Part shown: piece by piece, positions 28,089 to 35,818 of the stretch
Layout: each line of letters starts with the position of its first letter
How positions within the stretch are numbered: position 1 is the first letter of the stretch
From: [Clostridium] leptum DSM 753
GTDB lineage: Bacteria > Bacillota > Clostridia > Oscillospirales > Acutalibacteraceae
DNA: 64,000 nucleotides
Assembly: GCA_000154345.1 (NCBI GenBank)
Contig: DS480348.1
Coordinates: forward strand, 372,001-436,000
Direction: 5' to 3'
Made by a program: the position numbers and the translations under genes
The notes under the pieces: model-generated
Told to the model about the DNA's origin: nothing
What the model saw: only the letters and a program-made list of their open reading frames with translations
Databases searched by the model: none

Positions 28089-28129
28089 AAAAAACCACGG
28101 ATTCGCCTGAGCAACAGGCAAATCCGTGG
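28089..28129 (-). terminator. Orphan minus-strand intrinsic terminator
   Basis: Read on the minus strand, CCACGGATTTGCCTG pairs with CAGGCGAATCCGTGG (one wobble/mismatch) around a 5-nt loop and runs into TTTTTTATT. No convincing gene lies upstream of it on that strand. Confidence 0.75.
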
Positions 28130-28255
28130 CGTTACTCCTAAAACGGCAAACGCATTTCGCTTTAAGAGCTTGCTATTAGTATTACGGCCCACAGCGTTTT
28201 TATCCATAAAATAAAAATTCTTTTTCAGGCAAGTCCCGCAATTTGAAAATAAGCC

Positions 28256-28284
28256 TTGCAAAACCTCGTAGGAAGTGTTATACT
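28256..28284 (+). promoter_or_regulatory. Sigma-A promoter of secG
   Basis: TTGCAA, 17-bp spacer, TATACT, about 40 bp upstream of the TTG start. Confidence 0.75.
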
Positions 28285-28325
28285 AATTTAGTATCAGTTT
28301 CAATGACTTTCGGAGGTGTTATTCC

Positions 28326-28583
28326 TTGTCAACGATTGAGTGGGTATTTGGCATTATTCTTGCCATTTTCGCCATTGCCATTATCATTGTGGTGCTTTTA
28401 CAAGAAGGCCATCAAAAGGATTTGGGTACCGTAACCGGCGGCGCGGATACGTTTTTCGATAAGAACCAGGCCCGGTCTATTGACGCGTTCTTGGCCCGGT
28501 GGACCAAGGTTATCGCGGTTGGCTTTTTTATTTTGGCAATCGTGATTAATGTTATCAGCTTTTTCAGCACAAAGGCTGGCTGA
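28326..28583 (+). CDS. secG: Preprotein translocase subunit SecG
   Basis: The 85-residue membrane protein has two hydrophobic helices (about residues 5-25 and 60-80) separated by a loop with the SecG signature LLQEGHQKDLG and a GGADTFF stretch, then ARSIDAFLARWTKV. It is the small accessory subunit of the SecYEG channel. It starts at TTG with GGAGGTG upstream, has its own promoter, and is followed by a terminator. The rnr gene follows, a common Firmicute arrangement. Confidence 0.93.
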   Translation: MSTIEWVFGIILAIFAIAIIIVVLLQEGHQKDLGTVTGGADTFFDKNQARSIDAFLARWTKVIAVGFFILAIVINVISFFSTKAG

Positions 28584-28979
28584 GAAGAAGGAAAAAACCC
28601 CGCAGTGATGCGGGGCTTTTTTTATGCGGCCTTGGCGGGAGAGGCACGGCGCGGCACTGGAAAGAAAAAGGGACGGGCAGAAAGCGGAGAAACTAAAAAC
28701 GAACCATTTTTAGCTTAAAACGAAAAGAAAGTTTATTTTGGCTTTGCCGGAAGCAAAAAGCGAATAGGAGGATCGGGGAACCGCTTAAACAGGAAGGCTC
28801 CATAAAGAAAATGGAAACGGCCCGGGTTTTTCTAAATATCGCTGCTTGCGGCCTTTTAGGGCTGATACGGTTAAGCATTTCTGTTATTTATATCATAATC
28901 ATACCGGAATAAAAAGCAAACCTGGGATAAAAACAGGGACAGCACACAAAATACTTTTAGAATTAAGACAGGAGGAACT
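28584..28979. other. Intergenic region between secG and rnr
   Basis: It holds the secG terminator (28592-28623) and an AT-rich region before rnr with a possible promoter (TTAAGC, 17 bp, CATAAT at 28871-28899). No gene is seen. Confidence 0.5.
28592..28623 (+). terminator. Intrinsic terminator of secG
   Basis: AAAACCCCGCA, GTGA loop, TGCGGGGC, then seven T. Confidence 0.92.
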
Positions 28980-31079
28980 ATGACAATAACGATAAAAGAA
29001 AAAATTACAGAAGCGCTGGAGAATTACCGGGACGCGGCGGAGCCTTTAGAGCTGTTCCGGGCCTTAGGGCTTAATGATAAGGATCAGTTTGCCGCCGCGG
29101 TTCAGGAGCTGGAGCAGGAGGGCGTGCTGGTCGCCACGAAAAAGGGAAGATTACTGTCTGTAAAAAGCGCGGGGCTCACGCCTGCTCAGATGATTTCCCA
29201 ATCCAAGGGGTTTTCCTTTGCCCGCCCGCTGGAAGGCGGCGAGGATATTTACGTTGCTCAGGAGGACCGAAAGCGGGCCATGCTTGGAGATACGGTGCTG
29301 CTGAGAGACATCCGGGACAGCGGCAAGGGGCTGAGCGGAAGGGTGGAAAAGATCATCCGGAAAGGAAACCGCCTCTTTACTGGAACCGTAGTCCGCCGGG
29401 GCCGGGACTTAGAACTGGAATTGGATGGCGCTTTTCGTTATCAGGTGCCGGTTGAAAAGAAAGGGTCGCTGCACGGGAAGAACGGCGATAAGGTGCAGGC
29501 AATTCTTTCCTATGGGCCCAGGAGCGGAAAGCTGACCGCTAGAATCCTGAAGGTTTACGGCAAGGCGGCTTCCGCCAAGGTATGTGCCGACGCGATCATC
29601 GACGCCAACGGGATACCAAAGAAATTTAAAAAGGAAACTTTGCGTGAGGCGGAGAAACTGTCCCGGGAGCCGATTACCCCGGCGGAAAGAAAAAAGCGCG
29701 CCGACCTGCGGGAACAGCTGATATTCACCATCGATGGCGCCGACGCCAAGGATTTGGACGACGCGATTTCAGTAGAGAAGGACGGCGCCGGCTGGAAGCT
29801 GGGCGTCCATATTGCGGATGTATCCCATTATGTAAAGGAAGGATCTCTGGTGGACGAGGAAGCGAAGCAGCGGGGGACCTCGGTGTATTTTGCCGACCGG
29901 GTAATCCCCATGCTGCCGGAGGCTTTATCCAACGGCTGCTGCTCGTTAAACGCTGGGGAGGAAAAGCTGGCCTTTTCCTGCTTCATGACGCTGGATAGGA
30001 AAGGCAATTTGAGGGGCTACCGCTTTCAAAAAAGCGTGATTTGCTCCAAGGTGCGCGGGGTTTACGATGAGGTGAACCAGGTTCTGGAGGGATGCGCTGC
30101 TGAAAGGCTGAAGGAGAAGTACCAGCCGGTGCTGGCTTCTCTGCAGGCGGGACAGGAGCTGGCCCAGCTCCTGGAGGCCAAGGGCCGCCGCCGGGGCACC
30201 ATGGATTTTGAGAGCAGTGAAGCCCGGTTTTTCTTGGACCGGAATGGGACTTGCGTGGACATTCTGCCGCGCAGTCAGGGCTTATCTGAAAAAATGATCG
30301 AACAGTTTATGATACTTGCCAATCAGGCGGCGGCGCTGTACGCGAAATGCCTGGAAATCCCCTTTGTGTACCGTGTCCATGAAGACCCGGACCCAGAACG
30401 TCTCAACACCCTTCAGCAGCTTGCGGCGGGACTGGGACTGCGGGCCAGGAGAATCCAAGAGGGAGTCCGGTCTGCGGATTTATCCGATCTGCTGCGGCAG
30501 GCGGAGGGAACCCCCGCCCAAAATATTATCAATCACCAGGTGCTGAGAACCTTGGCCAAGGCCCGGTATGATAATAAGCCCTTAGGGCACTTTGGATTGA
30601 ATCTGGATGATTACTGCCACTTCACCTCGCCGATCCGCCGTTATCCGGATACCGCCATTCACCGCATTCTGACCGGAGTGGCGGAAGGGATCACTGTGGA
30701 TAGGCTTCAGAAAAAATATCAGGATTTTTCCAGAGAGGCCGCCGTGCTGTCCTCGGCGTGCGAGCTGAGAGCCCAGCGGGCGGAACGCCAGGCGGAAAAG
30801 TGCTATATGGCGGAATATATGCGCCGGCATTTGGGAGAAACCTTTGACGGTATCGTCAGCGGCGCTACGGCCCGGGGAATTTTTGTCCAGCTTGTAAACA
30901 GCGTGGAGGGCTTTGTAGGCGTGGAGGACTTTCCGGACTGCGAATTCCAGTTCGACGGCCTGCTGACCCATACGGATGTCCGGAGCGGCCGCAGGCTGAC
31001 GGTTGGAGACCCTATGAAGGTTCAGGTAGCGGCGGCGGATGTGGCCACGGGCAGAATCGATTTCACCCCGGCAGAATAA
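28980..31079 (+). CDS. rnr: Ribonuclease R
   Basis: The 699-residue RNB-family 3'-5' exoribonuclease acts in RNA turnover and rRNA quality control. An N-terminal winged-helix region (KEKITEALENYRDAAEPLEL) and two cold-shock domains precede the RNB domain with the catalytic aspartates in TIDGADAKDLDDAISVE and GVHIADVSHYV; LGHFGLNLDDYCHFTSPIRRYPD-type motif (key part HFTSPIRRYPD) follows, and an S1 domain near the C-terminus (FDGIVSGATARGIFVQL). Ribosome binding site AGGAGG lies 4 nt before the ATG. The frequently linked smpB gene is not present downstream. Confidence 0.95.
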   Translation: MTITIKEKITEALENYRDAAEPLELFRALGLNDKDQFAAAVQELEQEGVLVATKKGRLLSVKSAGLTPAQMISQSKGFSFARPLEGGEDIYVAQEDRKRAMLGDTVLLRDIRDSGKGLSGRVEKIIRKGNRLFTGTVVRRGRDLELELDGAFRYQVPVEKKGSLHGKNGDKVQAILSYGPRSGKLTARILKVYGKAASAKVCADAIIDANGIPKKFKKETLREAEKLSREPITPAERKKRADLREQLIFTIDGADAKDLDDAISVEKDGAGWKLGVHIADVSHYVKEGSLVDEEAKQRGTSVYFADRVIPMLPEALSNGCCSLNAGEEKLAFSCFMTLDRKGNLRGYRFQKSVICSKVRGVYDEVNQVLEGCAAERLKEKYQPVLASLQAGQELAQLLEAKGRRRGTMDFESSEARFFLDRNGTCVDILPRSQGLSEKMIEQFMILANQAAALYAKCLEIPFVYRVHEDPDPERLNTLQQLAAGLGLRARRIQEGVRSADLSDLLRQAEGTPAQNIINHQVLRTLAKARYDNKPLGHFGLNLDDYCHFTSPIRRYPDTAIHRILTGVAEGITVDRLQKKYQDFSREAAVLSSACELRAQRAERQAEKCYMAEYMRRHLGETFDGIVSGATARGIFVQLVNSVEGFVGVEDFPDCEFQFDGLLTHTDVRSGRRLTVGDPMKVQVAAADVATGRIDFTPAE

Positions 31080-31217
31080 ATTCGTCATAAAGTCAGTGTA
31101 TTCCAGCATAAGCTTTCTTAGGACTTGCTTTCGGCTTCTCGCTCTCCTCCATTTGGATCATGGTGAAAAAACGTAAAAGCGATTCTAAGAAACCCGCTGG
31201 AAAAGAGGAAATGACGA

Positions 31218-31481
31218 ATGGAAAATTGGATCATTTGGCTTATATTCGCAGGAATTTTCTGTGCTTTGCTGGTTCTTCACGTTGCCGCCGGTTCTAAAAA
31301 GCCCTTCCGCAGGGCGTTGGGCAGCGCGCTGAATGGATTGGTCGCCTTAGTGCTGGTGAATATCACCGGGGGCTTTACCGGAGTAACCCTCCCGGTGAGC
31401 CTGCTGTCCTTGGGAGTGTCCGCCGGCTTGGGGATTCCCGGAGTCACGATGCTGCTGCTGTTAAATCTTATTTGGGCCTGA
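31218..31481 (+). CDS. BofA-like family membrane protein
   Basis: The 87-residue protein has three hydrophobic stretches and the C-terminal GLGIPGVTMLLLLNLI pattern typical of the pro-sigmaK processing inhibitor BofA family. In Bacillus, BofA inhibits the SpoIVFB protease during sporulation; many Clostridial homologues are annotated only by this domain. A preceding conserved LNGLVALVLVN fits. Its presence is compatible with a spore-forming lineage but does not prove sporulation. AGAGGAA lies upstream of the ATG. Confidence 0.8.
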   Translation: MENWIIWLIFAGIFCALLVLHVAAGSKKPFRRALGSALNGLVALVLVNITGGFTGVTLPVSLLSLGVSAGLGIPGVTMLLLLNLIWA

Positions 31482-31911
31482 GGCTCTTTTAGCTTCCTTG
31501 GATTAGAATCTACCGGTGGAAGCGCTCTATGAAAGGGGCTTTGGGTTCTAGAATAGGGCGGAGCGAGGCGCTGGCGGCAGCGGCAGGCTGATGGGCCGCG
31601 TCTCTGTCCTTTTTCACCTTCCTTACTTCTTCCGGGACGACAGCCTTATGGCGGTGATAAAATCAGACTGCCGGCGGGAATTTGCTTGAGCCCAAAATGA
31701 GAAATGGAGGCTGGTAATGAGGTGAGCAGGCTCCTGCTTCCATAGCTGGCTGTAGGTGTGGTCATTATGGCATAGAGATTTCTGACCTGCGTCTGGCTGA
31801 AAATATGGTTCCGCTTTTGAAGGATGGGCCTTCCAGCGCGCCGTTCAAGAAACCCTCATAAGGCCAATAAAACCAATTTTTGTATATTTTCTATTTTATT
31901 ATACAAATAGT
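31482..31911. other. Intergenic region, no feature recognised
   Basis: About 430 bp between convergent genes (BofA-like, +; ABC-F, -). No credible ORF, RNA gene or clear terminator is seen; the right end is AT-rich. Confidence 0.5.
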
Positions 31912-33390
31912 TTATAAATTTACAGCTTTTGTCGCAATTTTAGAGGCAAATATCGCGTCATGCTCTACAAAAACCAGAGTAGGCTTTCCCGCCAGCAAAA
32001 GCTCCTCGATTTGGATTCTGGTGAAGAGGTCAATATCGTTCAAGGGTTCATCCCAGAGGTAAAGGTGAGCGGCTTCACACAAGCTTCCGGCGATCAGGAC
32101 CTTTTTCTTTTGCCCGCCGCTGAAATCGGAGCAGTCCTTTTCCAGCTGGCCCCGGGAAAATCCCATTTTCCGCAGCATAGCTTTTAAATAGCTTTCCTCC
32201 AATCCGCGGGCTGCCGCATATTCCGTCAGGCTGCCCTTCAGGCGGGAGGTGTCCTGGGAGACATAAGAGATGTTCAAACGGCTGTCTTTTGTCAGCTGGC
32301 CGGAAAATGAAAGCGCTTCTCCCAGCAGCAGCTTTAATACGCTGGACTTGCCGCTGCCGTTTTTTCCTTGAAGGACAATACGGTCGCCAGGCTCAATGGC
32401 AAAGCTGACGCCCTTACAGGCGGTCAGGTTTCCATACTGAATGGAAACCTCTTTCAGTTCGGCCAGCCTGCGGCCGGAGAAGGGCAAAGGCCTGATTCTT
32501 AGGTCTTCCGTATGCTCCAGATTTTTCAAAAGCTCTTCCTTTTCCCGCAGCGCATCCAGACGCCTGGTTTCCAAGGCCTTGGCCCGTTTCATCATCTTGG
32601 CGGATTTATGGCCAAGATAGCCCCGGTCGGGCCGCAGGCCGGAGCTTTGAGAGCCGTATTTTTCCCTTTCTACCCGGCCTGCCCACTGAGAGGCCTGCCT
32701 TGCCGCACCGGACAGCCTGCCGATTTCTTTTTTCAGCTTCTCGCTTTGCGAAAGCTCAAATTGATCCTGGCGGCGTTTGTTTTCCTGCCAAGAGGAGAAA
32801 TTCCCTTTTTGGATTTGAAGCTCAGAGGGGTTGATAGATAAAATATGATCTGTACACCGGTCTAAAAACGCCCGGTCGTGGGAGACCAGGATAAATCCCT
32901 GTTTGCCCGCCAGATAGTCACCCACCAGCCTGCGGGCGGGCTGGTCCAGGTGGTTGGTAGGTTCATCGATAAGAAGAAAACGGTTTTCCTTGGCGAACAA
33001 AGCGGCCAGCAGAATTTTAGTCCGCTCGCCCAGGGAAAGAGTGATATAGGGCCGGCGATAGGTTTCCTCTTCGATTTTCAGCTTGGAAAACTCCCGCAGA
33101 AGAATCCAATCAGGACAATCAGGACAAACACCCAGGGCCGCCTCCAGGGCGGACTGGCGGGGATCCTCAATCGTGAAGGGAAAATAGTCGAATTGAGTGT
33201 CAGCCGAAATCTGTCCCTGATAGGAATATTGTCCCATCAACAGCTTTAAAAGGGTGGTTTTTCCTCTGCCGTTTCTGCCGACCAGCCCCAATTTCCAACT
33301 GGTATCTATTTGCAGAGAAAGATTTTCGAAAATGTTGTCATAGCCGCCTTCATAAGCGAAGGTAAGGTTTGAAATTTGAATCATTGACAT
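31912..33390 (-). CDS. ABC-F ribosomal protection ATPase, Lsa-type
   Basis: The 492-residue protein has no membrane domain and two ATP-binding domains. NBD1: Walker A GRNGRGKTT, signature LSLGE, Walker B FLLIDEPTNHLD. NBD2: GKNGSGKSS, FSGGQ, LYLWDEPLNDID and the ending KPTLVFVEHDAIF. The WDEPLN/VFVEHD ending, about 495-residue length and N-terminal MSMIQISNLTFAYEG resemble Lsa/Vga proteins, which dislodge lincosamides, pleuromutilins and streptogramin A from ribosomes. The ATG at 33390 with AGGAGG 11 nt upstream is chosen over the open-frame start at 33546. The long attenuator leader upstream supports an antibiotic-response role; actual resistance is not demonstrated. Confidence 0.87.
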   Translation of the reverse strand: MSMIQISNLTFAYEGGYDNIFENLSLQIDTSWKLGLVGRNGRGKTTLLKLLMGQYSYQGQISADTQFDYFPFTIEDPRQSALEAALGVCPDCPDWILLREFSKLKIEEETYRRPYITLSLGERTKILLAALFAKENRFLLIDEPTNHLDQPARRLVGDYLAGKQGFILVSHDRAFLDRCTDHILSINPSELQIQKGNFSSWQENKRRQDQFELSQSEKLKKEIGRLSGAARQASQWAGRVEREKYGSQSSGLRPDRGYLGHKSAKMMKRAKALETRRLDALREKEELLKNLEHTEDLRIRPLPFSGRRLAELKEVSIQYGNLTACKGVSFAIEPGDRIVLQGKNGSGKSSVLKLLLGEALSFSGQLTKDSRLNISYVSQDTSRLKGSLTEYAAARGLEESYLKAMLRKMGFSRGQLEKDCSDFSGGQKKKVLIAGSLCEAAHLYLWDEPLNDIDLFTRIQIEELLLAGKPTLVFVEHDAIFASKIATKAVNL

Positions 33391-33624
33391 AAAGAGCCTG
33401 ACCTCCTGCCGTAAGATTTTATTATCACCGGTAGTTCGGGAAAGCTGGAATTGCTTTTGACGCCGATAAAAAGAAAGGCCGGAATTTTTCTGCTGCCATA
33501 TAAGGGGCTTCCCGTTGTGCCAATAAAACAGGCGCCTGATTGTCACGCTGCTTTACCGGCGGTTAGCAGCAGATTCTTTAGAAATCTGCCGCCGCTCTGT
33601 TTTTCCGGAGCCAAAAAATTTTAA

Positions 33625-33668
33625 GGCAAAACAAAAAGCCACAGGAAAGTAAACCCTTTCCTGTGGCT
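33625..33668 (-). terminator. Intrinsic terminator (attenuator) upstream of the ABC-F gene
   Basis: On the minus strand AGCCACAGGAAAG, GGTTTA loop, CTTTCCTGTGGCT, then TTTTGTTTTG. The 13-bp stem is perfect. It lies between promoter and coding region, so it should stop basal transcription. Confidence 0.88.
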
Positions 33669-33795
33669 AAAACAGCAAAAAGAACCTCCATATTGAATGG
33701 AGCGGTATCAGCCTCAGTAAAAAGAAAAACGCAACTTCCCTGCAACCGGCGGCAATTCCCTGCTGCTTTCCCTGGAACTGACGCCATATTTATGG

Positions 33796-33816
33796 TTAGC
33801 AAGAAAAATTACGCAT
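33796..33816 (-). CDS. Six-codon leader peptide (MRNFSC)
   Basis: ATG at 33814-33816 to TAA at 33796-33798 encodes MRNFSC. GAGGTG lies 5 nt upstream, and the ORF begins about 25 nt after the predicted transcription start. A stalled ribosome here could favour the antiterminator. Translation is inferred only. Confidence 0.55.
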   Translation of the reverse strand: MRNFSC

Positions 33817-33848
33817 CTTTTCACCTCAAATCTTCAAAATTCCAAATG

Positions 33849-33877
33849 ATTATAACAGGGAAAACAAGGTCTGTCAA
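33849..33877 (-). promoter_or_regulatory. Consensus sigma-A promoter of the ABC-F leader
   Basis: On the minus strand TTGACA, 17-bp spacer, TATAAT: both hexamers are perfect. Confidence 0.85.
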
Positions 33878-33898
33878 TACCTTCAAAATAATTTTGCG

Positions 33899-34486
33899 TT
33901 AGGAAAGCTCTCCTAAAAGCTCGCGGACCATATCCTGATTGCGGGTTAAGGCGGCCAGCATACAGCTGTAAATCAGTTGGGGATCCTTTTGAAAATTTCG
34001 CTTTACCAGTTTAGCCTGCATCATATCCGGCACATAAAGAGTGAAGGACATTAAATCCATTTCCCCTCCTGAAATATGGCATTCCACCTGACAGCCGTTT
34101 TCAATTTTGGTGATTGTCACCGTATTTTCCCGCTCCCGCTTTTGCTGGGCCATCAGGCTTAAAGCGGCGCTGAGGACTTGCTCCCGAATAGAAATCGGCA
34201 AAGAGACATCAAGCTCCTGGGCGATCATTTTTCCTGAAGCGGTTACGGTGTAAAAGGTCTCTTCCTCCTGGGCTTCCGTTAAATTGCCTTGTTTCAACAG
34301 CTCGTCAAAGGCGCTGGCAACCTCAAAATAGTTGGCGAGATTGTTGTCCTGCAGAACATTGATCAGGTCGGTTTTGGACAACCCTTGGGGAATGCTGCTG
34401 AGCAAATAGCAGATTAACAGCTTAATGTCTTGTTTGCTTCTCAATCCACCGGGTTTCACCCCGGCGGTCAACGCGTCAAATTCCAC
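33899..34486 (-). CDS. DUF4364 family protein
   Basis: The 195-residue protein has an N-terminal winged-helix-like region (KQDIKLLICYLLSSIPQGLSK, then DLINVLQDNNLANYFEVASA; key parts only), a wing ending TVTASGKMIAQEL and a C-terminal alpha/beta part. DUF4364 is common in Clostridia, and its N-terminus looks like a DNA-binding PadR/MarR-type fold, so a regulatory role is possible but unproven. GTG start with AGGAGG 8 nt upstream. A promoter lies at 34521-34548. The ABC-F leader promoter starts just past its stop codon, so the two are separate units. Confidence 0.8.
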   Translation of the reverse strand: MEFDALTAGVKPGGLRSKQDIKLLICYLLSSIPQGLSKTDLINVLQDNNLANYFEVASAFDELLKQGNLTEAQEEETFYTVTASGKMIAQELDVSLPISIREQVLSAALSLMAQQKRERENTVTITKIENGCQVECHISGGEMDLMSFTLYVPDMMQAKLVKRNFQKDPQLIYSCMLAALTRNQDMVRELLGELS

Positions 34487-34520
34487 AGGTCAAACCTCCT
34501 TTATTACATGAAAGATCATT

Positions 34521-34548
34521 TTAATAAGACCACGAAAATATTTGTCAA
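34521..34548 (-). promoter_or_regulatory. Promoter of the DUF4364 gene
   Basis: On the minus strand TTGACA, 16-bp spacer, TATTAA. Confidence 0.6.
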
Positions 34549-34681
34549 GATAGATCTCTTCGGAAGTTTCCGCTGAACTGGCAGCATCAGCCCAATAAAA
34601 ATAAGGAATAGCGGCTCAGAACAGCAGAGAAACAATGGTTATTAATAATATTATAGCATATTTTAAGAGGAAGAGAAAGTT

Positions 34682-34939
34682 TTATTCCGCCGCAAACATA
34701 GACGAGCTGCTTTGCTTGGACTCAGCTTGCGAGGAGGTGTTTTCTCCAATCTCAGAGGAGCTTTCCTCTGCGGAACTTTCCTCATAGACGGGAGGAGAAA
34801 CCACCGACGAAATTTGACTGACAATAGGAGGAGTTTCCTGAGAAGAGCTGCCGGGAGCTTCCTCCTTATCGGGATGGCAGGAGGACATCAAAAACGCCGC
34901 CGGCAGTGTCAATAAAATGATAGCAAATATTTTTTTCAT
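34682..34939 (-). CDS. Small Ser/Glu-rich lipoprotein
   Basis: The 85-residue protein has a lipoprotein signal peptide (MKKIFAIILLTLPAAFLMSS followed by the lipobox cysteine at residue 21), after which the chain is a low-complexity Ser/Glu/Pro/Gln tail without recognisable domain. It should be diacylated by Lgt (encoded at 60736 here) and anchored on the outer face of the membrane. AAGGAG precedes the ATG. Function unknown; the tail looks like a spacer or stalk and ends MFAAE. Confidence 0.75.
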   Translation of the reverse strand: MKKIFAIILLTLPAAFLMSSCHPDKEEAPGSSSQETPPIVSQISSVVSPPVYEESSAEESSSEIGENTSSQAESKQSSSSMFAAE

Positions 34940-35226
34940 GAGACCACACTCCTTGTTAAGATATCAATAGTATTGACCAAAAGACGTGTGAACGCTCATG
35001 CTTTCGATGATTCGTTTATTTTATTATAATTATATCGCGCGCTTTACGGCGGGGGCGGAACGTCTGTAAAGCCGCTGCGGAATGAATTGGAAGCGAATCG
35101 TGGGAAAATCTTTTAGCAGTGTCCCGGAGAAAACGCGAAAAGTGAAAATATAGAGTGTCCCCAGCCGGTAAGCCCACGCCGGAAAAGGCTGATTGTAAGA
35201 ACAGGCGGAGGGAGGAAAGCAGATTT

Positions 35227-35538
35227 TCATGAAATTTCAGGCCGCCATTGAAATTGAGACATGATCACCTTGTGGTCTGAAGAAAAAAGGACCCCCTCCG
35301 CTTCCAGCAGCCGTTGCTGGGTATGACGTTCGATAGCGTCAAAGGAAGAGGTAGTGGAGCCATCCTGATGAACGACCCGATGACAGGGAATGGATGGGTC
35401 ACGGCATACCCGCATAGCGTGGCCAACCGCCCTAGCGGCTCCGGGCCTTCCGGCCAGGACCGCAAGCTGCCCATAGGAAGATACCTTACCGTAAGGAATC
35501 CGCCGGACCAGCTCGTAGATTTTTTGATGAAATTCCAT
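35227..35538 (-). CDS. MGMT-family DNA alkyltransferase-like protein (short)
   Basis: The 103-residue protein is the C-terminal methyltransferase domain of the MGMT/Ogt family: VRRIPYGKVSSYGQLA (helix-turn-helix), AARAVGHAM, and the active-site PCHRVV with the acceptor cysteine. It lacks the N-terminal domain of full O6-methylguanine-DNA methyltransferases. Alkyltransferase-like proteins of this size usually have Trp in place of Cys; here Cys is kept, so it may be catalytic or a damage sensor. Ribosome binding site is weak (GGTGG). An open frame overlaps its stop by 4 bp but has no recognisable product. Confidence 0.83.
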   Translation of the reverse strand: MEFHQKIYELVRRIPYGKVSSYGQLAVLAGRPGAARAVGHAMRVCRDPSIPCHRVVHQDGSTTSSFDAIERHTQQRLLEAEGVLFSSDHKVIMSQFQWRPEIS

Positions 35539-35736
35539 AGAAGGAAACCACCCTTCTCAATTTGATAAGACCCAATACGGACATAGAATGTTTTATTAAA
35601 ATTTCAGCGCCGTGAGAAAGGAATTGCCCTGGCTTACGTCGGTTTGCACGGCGCCAAGCGAGGCATACGTTTTGGGACAGCGCCGTATACACGGTATATT
35701 CCAGAATAAATCTTTGACGTGCGGCAAACAGCATAT

Positions 35737-35780
35737 AATAATTTACCCGGACGCGGGCAAGCGTCCGGGTAAATTATTAT
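35737..35780 (-). terminator. Terminator of the oadG-oadB unit
   Basis: AATAATTTACCCGGACGC pairs perfectly with its complement around a 6-nt loop; AT-rich outer stem flanks act as the T-tract. Confidence 0.75.
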
Positions 35781-35818
35781 AGAGGCATCCGTTAGATCTA
35801 AAAACGTTGGAAAACGGA

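Larger units (their letters stand above)
27898..28325. other. Intergenic region between parC and secG
   Basis: It contains an intrinsic terminator pointing on the minus strand (28089-28129) with no called minus-strand gene upstream, and the secG promoter (28256-28284). No tRNA or known RNA is recognised. Confidence 0.6.
33391..33898 (-). promoter_or_regulatory. Attenuator leader of the Lsa-type ABC-F gene
   Basis: On the minus strand, in order: consensus promoter (33849-33877), six-codon upstream ORF (33796-33816), a segment (33766-33774) resembling the terminator 5' arm that could pair with its 3' arm as an antiterminator, an intrinsic terminator (33625-33668), then about 235 nt to the coding start. 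This is the layout of ribosome-mediated attenuation known for ABC-F resistance genes such as vmlR and lmo0919. Confidence 0.75.

Noticed and set aside
28052..28261. 69-codon minus-strand ORF between parC and secG
   Set aside because: It reads through a strong intrinsic terminator and overlaps the secG promoter; no ribosome binding site or family.
33578..33802. 74-codon ORF in the ABC-F leader
   Set aside because: It runs straight through the attenuator terminator and lacks a ribosome binding site; the six-codon ORF upstream fits better.
35030..35230. 66-codon ORF overlapping the MGMT-like gene stop by 4 bp (ATGA)
   Set aside because: The coupling geometry is attractive, but there is no clear ribosome binding site, the product is Pro/Arg-rich without known family, and nothing else supports it.
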